DNA of 64,000 nt, taken from positions 1-64,000 of the forward strand of contig QBLY01000015.1 of NCBI GenBank assembly GCA_003241895.1, in the 5' to 3' direction. Below are positions 21,760 to 30,668 of the stretch, one piece after another. The notes under the pieces were generated by a model. It was given only the letters and a program-made list of their open reading frames with translations, ran no database searches and had not been told where the DNA came from. The stretch comes from Lysobacteraceae bacterium (GTDB taxonomy: Bacteria; Pseudomonadota; Gammaproteobacteria; Xanthomonadales; Xanthomonadaceae). The translations under genes were made by a program, and so were the position numbers. Within the stretch, counting starts at the first letter, position 1. Each line of letters opens with the position of its first letter.

Positions 21760-23022
21760 TCAGCCCGGATCGTCCGGCGTGTCCGGCCCGCGGCCCGACA
21801 GCAGGCTGCCCGCATACAGCGCCGCCAGCAGCAGCGTCAGCCCACCCCAGAACGTCGAATAAAAGGCCAAGTGCGTATTGAACGGGAACACCGTCACCAG
21901 CAGCGCCAGCGCCGGTGCGCGTGCGCGCTCGCGCGCCTCGGGCGCAGCGAAACGCCAAGCCCGCCACGCCAGCGCGGCGCCGCCGAGCCACAGCAACAGA
22001 CCCACCAGCCCCGTTTCACTCAGCACCTCAAGCACGATCTGGTGCGCGTGGTAGCCCGCGCCATGTTCGGCATCCACCAGCCACGGGTCATCCTTGGCGG
22101 CGTAGGTGGCGTAGGCATCCCGGAAACCGCGCACGCCCACGCCGTTCACCGGGTTCGCCACCGCCATGTCGAACGCGGTGCGCCAGATCGACAGCCGGCC
22201 CGACAGCGCGAAATTCACGCCTTCGCTGCCGCCGTCCAACGCGGCGCCGGTGCGCTCCACGCGATCCTGGAACTTGTCGGAGAACGCCATTGACAGCGCG
22301 AACACCGCCAGCCCGCCGGCTGCCATCAGGACCAGGGCGCGCTTGGCACCAAACAGCTGCCATCCGCTGATGGCGAGCACCAGGGCCAGGGTCAACCACG
22401 CCGCGCGCGCACCCGCCAACAGCACGATCAGACCCAAGGCCGCCGCCATCACCAGCCAGCCCACCACGCCGAAACGCCTGGCGGCCGCGACCAGTGGGAA
22501 CGGCGCCAGGCTGGCCAGCACCAGGCCAAGCTTGAGATTGTCGGCCCCGAACACGCCGCTCAGCCGGTCGGCGCTGGCATAGCCGCCCAGGCTCCAGCCG
22601 GTCAGCGCCTGCACGCCGCCGTCCACCAGCCACAGCACCACGATGACCGAAATGCCGCCGAACGTGAGCCGCCGACCGCGCTCGGTCGCCACCGCGATCG
22701 CCACCAGCCACAGAAACGGCAGGTAGCGCAGGTCCAGCAGCGACTCGCGCAGCGCACGGCCGCCGTTCACTGCATCGGGCGACGACAGCAGCTCGGGCAG
22801 CCAGTAGCTTGCGAACAGCACCGTGGTAAGTGCCCAGGAGGCACGGCTCAGCAGCGACATGCCGCCCCGGAACCGATAGACGGCCAGCACGGCCAAGGCT
22901 GTCAGCGAGCCCAAGGACAGCACCAGCTCGGCCAGCCCGGTAAGCGGCCACAGCGCGATGAACGCCAGCACCCACCACGGGGCCCAACGCAGGCTGGCTT
23001 CAGTCGGCGACGAGGCGGTCAT
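21760..23022 (-). CDS. O-antigen ligase / Wzy family membrane protein
   Basis: 420 residues with about ten or more membrane helices and a large periplasmic loop. The ligase/polymerase (Wzy_C) region reads GRLSIWRTAFDMAVANPVNG followed by HAHQIVLEVLSETGLVG, with the usual His and the ETGxxG motif. Such proteins attach undecaprenyl-linked glycans to lipid A-core (WaaL) or polymerise them (Wzy); sequence alone does not decide. The chosen start (MTASSPTEAS) overlaps the end of the GT4 gene by 23 bases, implying translational coupling. The setting between a GT4 glycosyltransferase and an acyltransferase supports an LPS role. Confidence 0.85.
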   Translation of the reverse strand: MTASSPTEASLRWAPWWVLAFIALWPLTGLAELVLSLGSLTALAVLAVYRFRGGMSLLSRASWALTTVLFASYWLPELLSSPDAVNGGRALRESLLDLRYLPFLWLVAIAVATERGRRLTFGGISVIVVLWLVDGGVQALTGWSLGGYASADRLSGVFGADNLKLGLVLASLAPFPLVAAARRFGVVGWLVMAAALGLIVLLAGARAAWLTLALVLAISGWQLFGAKRALVLMAAGGLAVFALSMAFSDKFQDRVERTGAALDGGSEGVNFALSGRLSIWRTAFDMAVANPVNGVGVRGFRDAYATYAAKDDPWLVDAEHGAGYHAHQIVLEVLSETGLVGLLLWLGGAALAWRAWRFAAPEARERARAPALALLVTVFPFNTHLAFYSTFWGGLTLLLAALYAGSLLSGRGPDTPDDPG

Positions 23023-24109
23023 AGAGTTCCAATGTGGCGGACTGCATCGCCGCCAGGGTATGCGGGATGGTAACCGGCATCGGCGGCGGCGCGGCAAGCA
23101 GCCGCCGCGCCGCATCGGCCAGTGCGCCGGCGTCACCCAGCGGCACCCGGCCCGCCGGATACAGCTCGCGCAGCAGCTCGCCCACGCCCCCGTGGTCCCA
23201 GCCCAGCACGGGCCGGCCTACGGACAGGGCCTCGACCACGGTGCGGCCGAAGGCTTCGGGCTGGCTGGACAGCTGCAGCACCAGGTCGGAAACGGTGTAG
23301 GCCTCGCGGATGTCGTGCCGCGGCGGACTGATCGCCAGCGCCCCGGACACGCCGCGGCGCTGGGCCAGGTCACGCAGCTGCGCCAGGTAGGCCTCGCGAC
23401 CGGGTTCGTCCGCGCCCAGCAGCCACAGGCGGACGTCCTGGCCGGACGCGCGCAAGCTGGCCAGCAGCTCGATCGCCTCGGCGTGGCCCTTCAGGCGCGT
23501 GCCGCGGCCGGGCATCAGCAGCAGGCGACCGCCCTGCAGCTCGGGGTGTTCCGCAGCGAAACGCTCGCGCCACTGCGCCGATGGTGCGAAGCCGCGCGGG
23601 AACGCCGCCGGATCCACGCCGCGCGGGATCACCACGCGACGCGCGCGATCGCCCTGCGGCCAATGAAGGTCCACGTAGGCAAGCACGCTGTCGGATACGC
23701 ACACCACGCGCTCGCCGCGAAGCATCACCCCGCTGTAGCGCCCCGGCGAATTCATGCCGTGCACCGTGGTGACGAAACGCGGCCGCGGCGCGGGCAGGAC
23801 ACGCAGTGCGAACCACGCCAGCCAGGCCGGAAGCCGCGAGCGCGCGTGCACCACGTCCGGCTTCAGCCCGGCCAGCGCCGCGCGCAAGCGGCGCATTACG
23901 GCAAAGGCGCCGAGCGACTTGCGGCCGATGGGCAAGGTGATGTGTTCGCTGCCGCCCTCGACCAGGGTCGCCACCAGCCGGCCACCGGCGGAAATGACGA
24001 TGGACCGATGCCCGGCGGCCACCAGGGCCGCGGCGATCTCGAGGGTGGAGCGCTCGACGCCGCCGCTGTGCAGCGCCGGCAGCAGTTGCACGACGGTCAG
24101 GCGGCGCAA
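23000..24109 (-). CDS. Glycosyltransferase family 4 protein
   Basis: 369 residues with GT-B fold features. The N-terminal acceptor domain starts LTVVQLLPALHSGGVERSTL, a glycine-rich entry typical of GT4. The C-terminal donor domain has the E-x7-E motif EAFGRTVVE followed by SVGRPVLGWDHGGVGEL. No membrane segments. It would transfer a sugar from a nucleotide-sugar donor to a lipid-linked or core oligosaccharide in the cytoplasm. The flanking ligase and acyltransferase genes point to LPS core or O-antigen assembly. It follows the small zinc-finger gene by 18 bases. Confidence 0.92.
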   Translation of the reverse strand: MRRLTVVQLLPALHSGGVERSTLEIAAALVAAGHRSIVISAGGRLVATLVEGGSEHITLPIGRKSLGAFAVMRRLRAALAGLKPDVVHARSRLPAWLAWFALRVLPAPRPRFVTTVHGMNSPGRYSGVMLRGERVVCVSDSVLAYVDLHWPQGDRARRVVIPRGVDPAAFPRGFAPSAQWRERFAAEHPELQGGRLLLMPGRGTRLKGHAEAIELLASLRASGQDVRLWLLGADEPGREAYLAQLRDLAQRRGVSGALAISPPRHDIREAYTVSDLVLQLSSQPEAFGRTVVEALSVGRPVLGWDHGGVGELLRELYPAGRVPLGDAGALADAARRLLAAPPPMPVTIPHTLAAMQSATLELYDRLVAD

Positions 24110-24127
24110 GGCGATGCCCGCCCCGCC

Positions 24128-24331
24128 TCAGTCCTTGAGCACGTAGACGGCGCCGCAGTACGGGCAGGTGGCGCTGCCCGTGGCCTCGATGGGCAGGTAG
24201 ACGCGCGGATGCGAGTTCCACAGGGCCATGGCCGGGCTGGGGCAGGACAGCGGAAGCTCGGCGCGGGTGACTTCGTAGCGGCGCTCGGCGTTGGCCGGTG
24301 CGCGGCCGGTGGCGGTGTCGGTACGCGTCAT
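24128..24331 (-). CDS. Small zinc-finger protein, zf-CHCC family
   Basis: 67 residues. The ligands appear as C in LSCPSP, H in WNSHPRVYLP and the pair CPYC near the end (SATCPYCGAVYVLKD), which is the CHCC zinc-finger pattern shared with the mitochondrial complex I subunit NDUFS6. The bacterial function is not established. ATG 24331 is preferred over an in-frame ATG at 24340 because AGGGA is about nine bases upstream. It leads the leftward cluster with the GT4 gene, although its link to glycan assembly is only positional. Confidence 0.85.
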   Translation of the reverse strand: MTRTDTATGRAPANAERRYEVTRAELPLSCPSPAMALWNSHPRVYLPIEATGSATCPYCGAVYVLKD

Positions 24332-24349
24332 GGCGGGCATTCCCTGGAG

Positions 24350-24382
24350 GCAGGCGGCGATTTTACACCCGCCGCCGCCTGC
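24350..24382 (-). terminator. GC-rich hairpin between yceI-like gene and zinc-finger gene
   Basis: GCAGGCGGCG (24350-24359) pairs with CGCCGCCTGC (24373-24382) over a 13-base loop. It starts 16 bases after the YceI-family stop and overlaps the leader of the next gene on the same strand. It may terminate or attenuate between them; there is no U-run. Confidence 0.4.
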
Positions 24383-24398
24383 GCAGGGTAGCCGGGGG

Positions 24399-24974
24399 CT
24401 ATTGGGCCCGGGTGGCTTCGACGGTGATCGAGATCGTGACCTCGTCGCCCACGGCCGGCACGTAGGCACCGACGCCGAAGTCGCTGCGCTTGATCGTGGT
24501 GCGGGCATCGAAGCCGGCCGCCGGCAGCTTGCGCATCGGGTGCTCGCCGATGCCGTTGATGGTGACGTCCAGCACCACCGGGCGGGTGACGCCGTGGATG
24601 GTCAGGTCGCCGGCCACGGCCAGCTTGCCCTCGCCCGCGGCGGTGACGCCGGTGCTCTTGAAGTTGGCGGTCGGGAACTGGGTGGCATCGAAGAAGTCGG
24701 CCGTGAGCAGGTGCTCGTCAAGCTTGCCCACGCCGGTGCTGATGCTGGTGACCGGGATGGTGATGCTGACGCTGGACCGGGTGGGGTCGGCGACGTCGAA
24801 CTGGAAGTCGCCCTGCACCTGGTCGAAGCGACCGGTGATGTTGGAGAAGCCCAGGTGGCTGTAGGTGAACTGCACCTGGGTGTGCGAGGGGTCGATGTCG
24901 TACTTCTCGGCCGCCTGGGCGGAGAAGGAGGCAGCGGCGACCAGCGTGGCGAGGACGAGGCGGCGGGCGGACAT
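24399..24974 (-). CDS. YceI family periplasmic lipid-binding protein
   Basis: 191 residues with a cleavable signal (LVLATLVAAASFSAQAAE). The mature protein has the YceI signature: YDIDPSHTQVQFTYSHLGFS, the middle DFFDATQFPTANFKST and the end RSDFGVGAYVPAVGDEVTI. Family members are small beta-barrels that bind isoprenoid chains such as polyprenyl pyrophosphate or quinones, often linked to stress or acid response. AGGAG precedes the ATG. It follows the nitroreductase gene by 22 bases and is probably in one operon with it. Confidence 0.95.
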   Translation of the reverse strand: MSARRLVLATLVAAASFSAQAAEKYDIDPSHTQVQFTYSHLGFSNITGRFDQVQGDFQFDVADPTRSSVSITIPVTSISTGVGKLDEHLLTADFFDATQFPTANFKSTGVTAAGEGKLAVAGDLTIHGVTRPVVLDVTINGIGEHPMRKLPAAGFDARTTIKRSDFGVGAYVPAVGDEVTISITVEATRAQ

Positions 24975-24996
24975 GGGCGTGTCTCCTGGGATGGGG

Positions 24997-25599
24997 TCAA
25001 GCGATCCGGCAGGCCTGGTCGAAGTCCAGGCGCGGGCCGCGCGGGGTGAGGGTGTCGCGATTGCCGTAGCCGAGGCTGCAGATGAAGTTGGACTTGACGG
25101 GCGTGCCGGCGAAGAACGCCGCGTCCATCTTGTCCTTGTCGAAGCCCGACATCGGGCCGCAGTCCAGACCGAGCGCGCGGGCCGCCAGGATCAGGTAGGC
25201 GCCCTGCAGGCTGGCATTGCGAAAGGCTGCATCTTCGATCGCGGCCGGCTTGCCGGCGAACCAGCTGCGGGCGTCGGCGTAGGGGAAGAGCTGGGGCAGG
25301 TGCTCGTAGAACTCCATGTCCTGGCCGATGATCGCCGTGACCGGCGCGGCCATCGTCTGGTCGACGTTGCCGGCATCGAGCGCATCGCGCAGCTTTGCGC
25401 GGGCCTCGTCCGAGCGCACGAAGACGATGCGGGCGGGCGAGCAGTTCGCGCTGGTGGGAGCCATGCGCATCAATTCGTACAGCTGGCCCAGTTGGGCGTT
25501 GCTGACCGGGGTATCCAGCCAGGCTTGGGACGACCCGCGGAAAGTGCGGGCCTGCAGGAACAGCTGGTCGAGGGCGGCGGCGTTCAGGGGCGAATTCAT
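24997..25599 (-). CDS. Nitroreductase family protein, malonic semialdehyde reductase (RutE/HadB)-like
   Basis: 200 residues, of the FMN-binding nitroreductase fold. The sequence [34 protein letters not shown] and [16 protein letters not shown] closely matches the RutE/HadB subgroup, which reduces 3-oxopropanoate (malonic semialdehyde) or related compounds with NAD(P)H. No other pyrimidine-degradation (rut) genes are near, so a pathway role in uracil catabolism is not supported here. The start at 25599 fits the subgroup N-terminus; the upstream open frame does not. Confidence 0.88.
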   Translation of the reverse strand: MNSPLNAAALDQLFLQARTFRGSSQAWLDTPVSNAQLGQLYELMRMAPTSANCSPARIVFVRSDEARAKLRDALDAGNVDQTMAAPVTAIIGQDMEFYEHLPQLFPYADARSWFAGKPAAIEDAAFRNASLQGAYLILAARALGLDCGPMSGFDKDKMDAAFFAGTPVKSNFICSLGYGNRDTLTPRGPRLDFDQACRIA

Positions 25600-25823
25600 G
25601 GCGTCTCCAGGGCAGGCGCTCAGATTGAGGACGGCGCGATGAAGGCAGTGTAGCCACCTCGTGGCTGCAACGCAGCCGGAGCTTCGCCACGTATCGTTGC
25701 GACGGCGCCCGGGGCGGCCGGGTTCACCCGCCAAATTCCGTGAAAGTAATCAAGCCCCGCGCATCCCAGCGCCAGGGCCTTCGACGCGCCGTCCGGCGCA
25801 CGACACCGTCCCTGGAGATCCGC

Positions 25824-26642
25824 ATGATCCGCAGCGCCCTGTTCCTTGCCGTCCTGGCCGCGTCCCTGGCCGCCCCAGCCTCCGCCGATGACAGCTTCCG
25901 TTCGCCGCCCGCCGCCGATTCGATGGCCGCCGGCAAGATCGCCGCCGCCCGCGCCGACCGCACCGCCAAGACGGGTGTTGCGACCACCGCCGCCGTCACC
26001 GTGGAAGAGGTCGGCGACGCCGACTCCTTCGGCAAAACGGTGAAGTGGCTGGGCCTGTTGTCGGGCAACGTCCTACTGTCCACCGACTGCACTCCGGCCC
26101 CGGGCGAACCTGCCAACCCCAACTGCATCACGCTCAATCCGGCGCCGGCACTCACCGTGTTCACGGCGGTGGACGTGGCCAGCATCACCTTGCCCGGCAA
26201 AAGCAGCGAAACCCTGCTGTGCCATTGGCAGACGCCGCTGGTGAACTACCGCGCCTTCAACGACACGCTTGCCCCGCAGTTCTTCAATTTCCGCCTTTCC
26301 CCCCGCTACCGCATCCAGAGTGAAGTTCTGGACGACCCGGCGCTGATCAACCCGAACACCAGCGCACCGTTCGCTGGCTCGTTCGAGGTGGTGCTGACCT
26401 CCATCGCCAAGAACCGCAGCATGGAGCCCGGCGACTCCGAGTCGGAAACCATCTCCGGCACGCGGATGTGCATCGCCGGCATGGTGAACAGGGCGGCGCT
26501 GATCGGCCAGTACGGCCTGACGGCGGCCCAGGCGAAGCAGTTCTTCCGCAAGCCCATCACCGTGACCATGAGCATCAACGGCCAGGCGCGCATGTTGAGC
26601 GGCGCGAGTATCAACTTCGGCACTCGCATCACGGGCGACTGA
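25824..26642 (+). CDS. Secreted protein of unknown function
   Basis: 272 residues. A typical signal peptide (MIRSALFLAVLAASLAAPASA) ends before DDSFRSPP. I do not recognise the family. The mature protein is mostly polar with alternating short hydrophobic strands, has four cysteines (DCTPAPG, NCITL, LLCHWQ, MCIAG), and contains NYRAFNDTLAPQFFNFRLSPRYR in the middle. No membrane helix or obvious catalytic motif is seen. GGAG lies seven bases before the chosen ATG. The gene stands alone, followed by a strong hairpin terminator. The 224 bases upstream (25600-25823) form the divergent promoter region with the nitroreductase gene and show no clear boxes. Confidence 0.8.
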   Translation: MIRSALFLAVLAASLAAPASADDSFRSPPAADSMAAGKIAAARADRTAKTGVATTAAVTVEEVGDADSFGKTVKWLGLLSGNVLLSTDCTPAPGEPANPNCITLNPAPALTVFTAVDVASITLPGKSSETLLCHWQTPLVNYRAFNDTLAPQFFNFRLSPRYRIQSEVLDDPALINPNTSAPFAGSFEVVLTSIAKNRSMEPGDSESETISGTRMCIAGMVNRAALIGQYGLTAAQAKQFFRKPITVTMSINGQARMLSGASINFGTRITGD

Positions 26643-26648
26643 TGCACC

Positions 26649-26680
26649 GCGGCGGCACTGCGACCTCGCGGTGCCGCCGC
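26649..26680 (+). terminator. Hairpin terminator after the secreted unknown gene
   Basis: GCGGCGGCAC (26649-26658) pairs with GTGCCGCCGC (26671-26680); the inner bases extend the stem to about 14 pairs with an ACCT loop. It starts six bases after the stop codon and is followed by CTTTCC. Confidence 0.65.
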
Positions 26681-26702
26681 CTTTCCGGCTACCCTCAGGG
26701 GC

Positions 26703-27704
26703 ATGCCGAACGGAACTCATTCCTGCTGGGCCCTGCATGACGGCGCCGCCGGCCATCGCCGGCAGGTGCTTGCCCTGGCCCACGCCCTGTCGCAAGACGT
26801 GCACGAGTGGACGCTGTCCACGTCGGCGCCCTGGTCGTGGCTGGCGCCGCGCCGGCTGCCGGGCAGCGCGCGCGCGTTCGGCGACGCGTTCCTTCTCTCA
26901 TTGAACGAGCCGCCCGCGCTGGCGATCGGCTGCGGCCGACGCGCGGCCCTGGCCACGCGACTGCTGGGCGAGCGCGGCGCGCGCACGGTGCAGCTGCTCG
27001 ACCCCCGCATGGCGCCCACCCGCTGGGACATCGTGGTCGCACCCGAGCACGACGGCCTGCGCGGCGCCAACGTGATCACGCTCTGCGGCAGCCTCCATCC
27101 GGTGGACGATGCCTGGCTGCAGGCGGGCCGCGCGGCGTTTGCTTCGCTGGGCGAGCTGCCGTCGCCGCGCACGGTGGTGCTGATCGGCGGCCCCACGAAG
27201 GCGGTGCGCTTCGACCGGAGCGCGTTTGAAGTCATGGCGTCGCGACTGGAGCACTGGCTGGCCACGTCCGGCGGCAGCCTGCTGGTGATCGGGTCGCGCC
27301 GGACGCCGCCGCAGTTGGCGCAGCTTGCGCGGGCCTACTGGGCCGACACCCCCGGGCTGCGCTGGTTCGATGACAGCGATGGCGCCAACCCCTACGCCGG
27401 CGCGCTGGCCTGGGCCGACCACATCGTGGTGTCGCCCGATTCGGTGAACATGGTGTCGGAAGCCTGCGCCACCCACGCGCCGGTGTACGTCGCCGAACCG
27501 GGGCGGGCCACCGGGCGCGTCCGCCTTTACCTGGACGACCTGCTGCGACGCGGCCGCATCCGCGCGCTGGGCAAGCACGCCGAGCCCTTCGACGTGCAGC
27601 CGCTACGCGAAACCGCGCGCGTGGCCAACGAAGTCCGCCAGCGCCTCGGGCCCTGGCAGGGCAGAGCGTTTTTGCCACGGATTGACGCGGATGAACACGG
27701 ATGA
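26703..27704 (+). CDS. Mitochondrial fission ELM1-like family protein (DUF1022), GT-B-like
   Basis: 333 residues, soluble. The family pattern is visible: WALHDGAAGHRRQVLALA at the N-terminus, VQLLDPRM, VVLIGGPTKAVRFD in the middle and VVSPDSVNMVSEACATHAPVYV near the end. The family is named after plant ELM1, but bacterial members look like GT-B glycosyltransferases or sugar epimerases and are often near LPS genes; the reaction is unknown. The last residues (LPRIDADEHG) and the stop codon are encoded by a large palindromic repeat, so the natural C-terminus has probably been replaced or extended by that element. Confidence 0.85.
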   Translation: MPNGTHSCWALHDGAAGHRRQVLALAHALSQDVHEWTLSTSAPWSWLAPRRLPGSARAFGDAFLLSLNEPPALAIGCGRRAALATRLLGERGARTVQLLDPRMAPTRWDIVVAPEHDGLRGANVITLCGSLHPVDDAWLQAGRAAFASLGELPSPRTVVLIGGPTKAVRFDRSAFEVMASRLEHWLATSGGSLLVIGSRRTPPQLAQLARAYWADTPGLRWFDDSDGANPYAGALAWADHIVVSPDSVNMVSEACATHAPVYVAEPGRATGRVRLYLDDLLRRGRIRALGKHAEPFDVQPLRETARVANEVRQRLGPWQGRAFLPRIDADEHG

Positions 27705-27747
27705 AGATCTTGGGTTTTATCCGCGTTCATCCGCGTCAATCCGTGGC
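27674..27747. repeat. Large palindromic repeat element with 10-base periodicity
   Basis: Two 29-base arms (27674-27702 and 27719-27747) are complementary except for one position and enclose a 16-base loop. Each arm is built of near-identical 10-base units: CGGATTGACG, CGGATGAACA, CGGATGAAGA on the left, and the ATCCG-ended counterparts on the right. It overlaps the 3' end of the ELM1-family gene and stops 14 bases before the glnE stop, so it may act as a two-way transcription barrier. This looks like a dispersed palindromic repeat; only one copy is in the window. Confidence 0.85.
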
Positions 27748-27761
27748 CGGAAAAATTGCCT

Positions 27762-30548
27762 TCAGCTGAATTCAAGGCCGGCGCGACGGCAGGCGCTGTG
27801 GATGACGGCGCGCGCCGCGCCCAGTGCGTCATCGGGCGGCACCAGCCGCGGGCGCTGGTCCAGGGTGCAGTCCAGCCCCAGCCCCAGCATCAGGCTGTAC
27901 GCCTCGAGCAGGGCGGCCAGCTCGTCGGGCGCCAACACGCCCGCGTCGCCCAGCGCCACCAGCAGTCCGGGCGTGCCGCGAGGCTCCACCAGCGCGCGAT
28001 GCAATGCGGCGTGTTCCAGCACCAGGGCCTGCACCAGGAACTCCAGGTCCACCAGCCCGCCCTCGCCCTGCTTGAGGTCGAAGCGCGCGGCGTGGCTGCG
28101 GTCGAGTTCGGTGCGCATGCGTCGGCGCATCGCCACCACGTCGGCACGCAGCGTGGCGCGGTCGCGCGGCTGGCACAGCGTCTGGATGCGGATGGCCTCG
28201 AACGCGGCCTGCACGCGCGGCGCACCGGCGATCGGGCGCGCGCGCACCAGCGCCTGTCGTTCCCAGGTCCAGGCGCGCAGGCGCTGGTAGTCGGAAAAAC
28301 TTTCCAGGCTCGACACCAGCATGCCCTTGGCGCCGTCGGGACGCAGGCGCACGTCCACTTCGTAGAGCTTTCCGGCGCCGGTCACCGTACCCAGCAGGCT
28401 CACCAGGCGCTGCGCCAGCCGCGCGAAGTAGCGGGCGGCGTCCAGCGGGCGGGCGCCGTCGGAGCTGGCGTCGGCTGGCGCGTCGTGCAGGAACACCAGG
28501 TCCAGGTCGGATCCGAAGCCCAGCTCACGGCCACCCAGGCTGCCGTAGCCCAGCACCGCCAGCCCGGCGCCGGGCACCCGGCCGTGGGCGGCGATGATGT
28601 CGGATTCGGCCACGTCCAGCGTTGCCAGCAGCAGGTTTTCCGCCAGCGCCGCGAGTCGCTGCGTGGCGTCGCCCGGTGGCAGGCGCTGGCCCAGCGTCGC
28701 CAGGCCGACGCGGAAACCAATGGCCTGGCGAACCTCGTTGAGCGCGTTGAGCGCGGCCTCGGTGTCGCCCGTGCGCGGAACGGCGGCGACCAGCGCGGCC
28801 ACCTGCGCTTCGTCCGGCACGGGGCCGGCGGCACGCGAATCCAGCAGTTCGTCGAGCAGCAGCGGATGCGCGGCCAGCCGCTCCGACAGCAGGGCGCTGC
28901 GCGCCGTGACGTCGGCCAGGCGCGCCATCGCGGCCGGCTGCTCTTCCAGCAGCGCCAGGTAGCTGGTGCGCCGGGTGATCGCCTGCAGCAGCGCCAGGCC
29001 GCGCGGCAGCGAGGCATCGGCCGCACCGCTGCGGGCGGCGGCGGCGAGCAGTTCAGGCAGCACCGTGTCCAGCCGCTGGCGGCCGCGCCCCGACAGCGCC
29101 CGCACCGCCGGGGTGCGGGCGAAGTCACGCAGCGCGGCGTCCTGGCCCTGCGCATCGGCGAAGCCGGCATCGGCCAATGCCTGGGCATCGCCGCCATCGG
29201 GCAGCGCGCGCCAGTAGTCCACCAGCGCATTGGCCGGGGCCCGACGCCGGCGGCGCGCCTCGAGCAGGCCGGCGAACTCCTCGGCCACCACGCTGCGGTG
29301 GCCGTCGATGTCGGCCAGCATGGCCGCGGTGTCGGCGTGGCCCAGTGCGCGCGCGATGCGCAGGCGCGCCAGCGGATCGTCGGGCAGCGCGTGCACCTGC
29401 TGGTCGCCCAGCATCTGCACGCGGTTCTCCAGGCGACGCAGGGCGCGATAGGCGGCGGCCAGCCGGTCGGCGGTGGCAGGCGCGACATGGCCCGCAGCGG
29501 CCAGCGCCGCCAGCGTGGGCAGCAGCGAGCGTCCGCGCAGCGCCGGCTCGCGGCCGGCGCGGATCAGCTGCAGCGCCTGCACCAGGAACTCCACCTCGCG
29601 GATGCCACCGGGGCCCAGCTTGAGGTCTTCGGCCAGCTCACGCCGCTGCACCTGGTCGGCGATCAGCGCTTTCATTTCGCGCAGGCCGTCTAGCGCGCTG
29701 TAGTCGAGGTAGCGGCGGTAGACGAACGGCCGCAGCGATTCGAGCAGCTCTTCGCCCGCCGCCAGGTCGCCCGCCACCGGCCGCGCCTTGATCCAGGCAT
29801 AGCGCTCCCAGTCGCGGCCTTCGCGCTGGAAGTACTGCTCCATCGCACCAAAGCTCAGCACCAGCCGGCCGCTGGCGCCGAAGGGCCGCAGCCGCAGGTC
29901 CACCCGGTGGCAGAAGCCGTCGGCGGTGACGTCGCCCAGCAGTTGCGCCAGGCGCTGGCCCAGGCGCGTGAACCAGGCCTCGGCGTCGAGCGGCCGCGCG
30001 CCGTCGCTCTGGCCATGCTCGCGGAAGGCGTAGACCAGGTCCACGTCCGAGCTGAAGTTGAGCTCGCGACCGCCCAGCTTGCCCAGGCCGAAGACCACGA
30101 GTGATTGAGCCTGGCCGTTCGCGTCACGCACCACGCCGTGGCGCTCGGCCAGCGACGCTGAAAGCGCAGCCAGGCCCGACCTCAGCGCCGCATCGGCAAT
30201 GCGGCTGCTGCCTGCCAGCGTGGCGTCCACGTCGTCCATGCCGCGCAGGTCGCGCCACACCAGCCGGGTGGACTGCGCGGCGCGCCAGCGGCGCAGGCGC
30301 GCGGGCCAATCCGCCTCTTGGCCGGGCTCCAGCACGGGCGGCGCAGCAAAAGGATCGTCGAGTGAATCGATCAGCTCAGGCTGGCGGCACAGCGTGTCAA
30401 TCGCGAAATCGCTGCACAGCGCCAGCGCCGAAAGCCCATCACGGCGGGCGGGCGACGACAGCGCAGCCGGCGCGCGCTCGGCCAGCCGGGCCAGGGATCG
30501 GTCGACCAGTGCGCTCAGGGCGAATTCGGGATCAAGGGGCGAAGACAT
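27762..30548 (-). CDS. glnE: Bifunctional glutamine synthetase adenylyltransferase/adenylyl-removing enzyme
   Basis: 928 residues, normal for GlnE. Two nucleotidyltransferase halves are visible: the N-terminal one with GLGKLGGRELNFSSDVDLVY (about residues 152-171) and the C-terminal one with GYGSLGGRELGFGSDLDLVF. Each GlnD_UR-like helical region follows its catalytic domain. The enzyme adds or removes AMP on a tyrosine of glutamine synthetase in response to PII, setting ammonia assimilation. No ribosome-binding site is evident before the ATG, and only 34 bases separate it from the mgtE terminator, so its promoter must overlap that terminator or transcripts read through. It converges on the ELM1-family gene. 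Confidence 0.97.
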   Translation of the reverse strand: MSSPLDPEFALSALVDRSLARLAERAPAALSSPARRDGLSALALCSDFAIDTLCRQPELIDSLDDPFAAPPVLEPGQEADWPARLRRWRAAQSTRLVWRDLRGMDDVDATLAGSSRIADAALRSGLAALSASLAERHGVVRDANGQAQSLVVFGLGKLGGRELNFSSDVDLVYAFREHGQSDGARPLDAEAWFTRLGQRLAQLLGDVTADGFCHRVDLRLRPFGASGRLVLSFGAMEQYFQREGRDWERYAWIKARPVAGDLAAGEELLESLRPFVYRRYLDYSALDGLREMKALIADQVQRRELAEDLKLGPGGIREVEFLVQALQLIRAGREPALRGRSLLPTLAALAAAGHVAPATADRLAAAYRALRRLENRVQMLGDQQVHALPDDPLARLRIARALGHADTAAMLADIDGHRSVVAEEFAGLLEARRRRRAPANALVDYWRALPDGGDAQALADAGFADAQGQDAALRDFARTPAVRALSGRGRQRLDTVLPELLAAAARSGAADASLPRGLALLQAITRRTSYLALLEEQPAAMARLADVTARSALLSERLAAHPLLLDELLDSRAAGPVPDEAQVAALVAAVPRTGDTEAALNALNEVRQAIGFRVGLATLGQRLPPGDATQRLAALAENLLLATLDVAESDIIAAHGRVPGAGLAVLGYGSLGGRELGFGSDLDLVFLHDAPADASSDGARPLDAARYFARLAQRLVSLLGTVTGAGKLYEVDVRLRPDGAKGMLVSSLESFSDYQRLRAWTWERQALVRARPIAGAPRVQAAFEAIRIQTLCQPRDRATLRADVVAMRRRMRTELDRSHAARFDLKQGEGGLVDLEFLVQALVLEHAALHRALVEPRGTPGLLVALGDAGVLAPDELAALLEAYSLMLGLGLDCTLDQRPRLVPPDDALGAARAVIHSACRRAGLEFS

Positions 30549-30582
30549 GGGTGGATTCTGTCATGCACGCCGGCTGCATAAA

Positions 30583-30617
30583 AAAAGCCCGCAGCGATGG
30601 AACAGCTGCGGGCTTTT
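30583..30617 (-). terminator. Intrinsic terminator after mgtE
   Basis: AAAAGCCCGCAGC (30583-30595) and GCTGCGGGCTTTT (30605-30617) form a 13-pair stem with a 9-base loop. On the minus strand the stem is followed by a run of seven T. This is a textbook Rho-independent terminator about 95 bases after the mgtE stop. Confidence 0.9.
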
Positions 30618-30668
30618 CGCTCCCTCCCCCACGTCGGAAGCCGCTGCATCGTGGCCCGGGGCCGGGGG

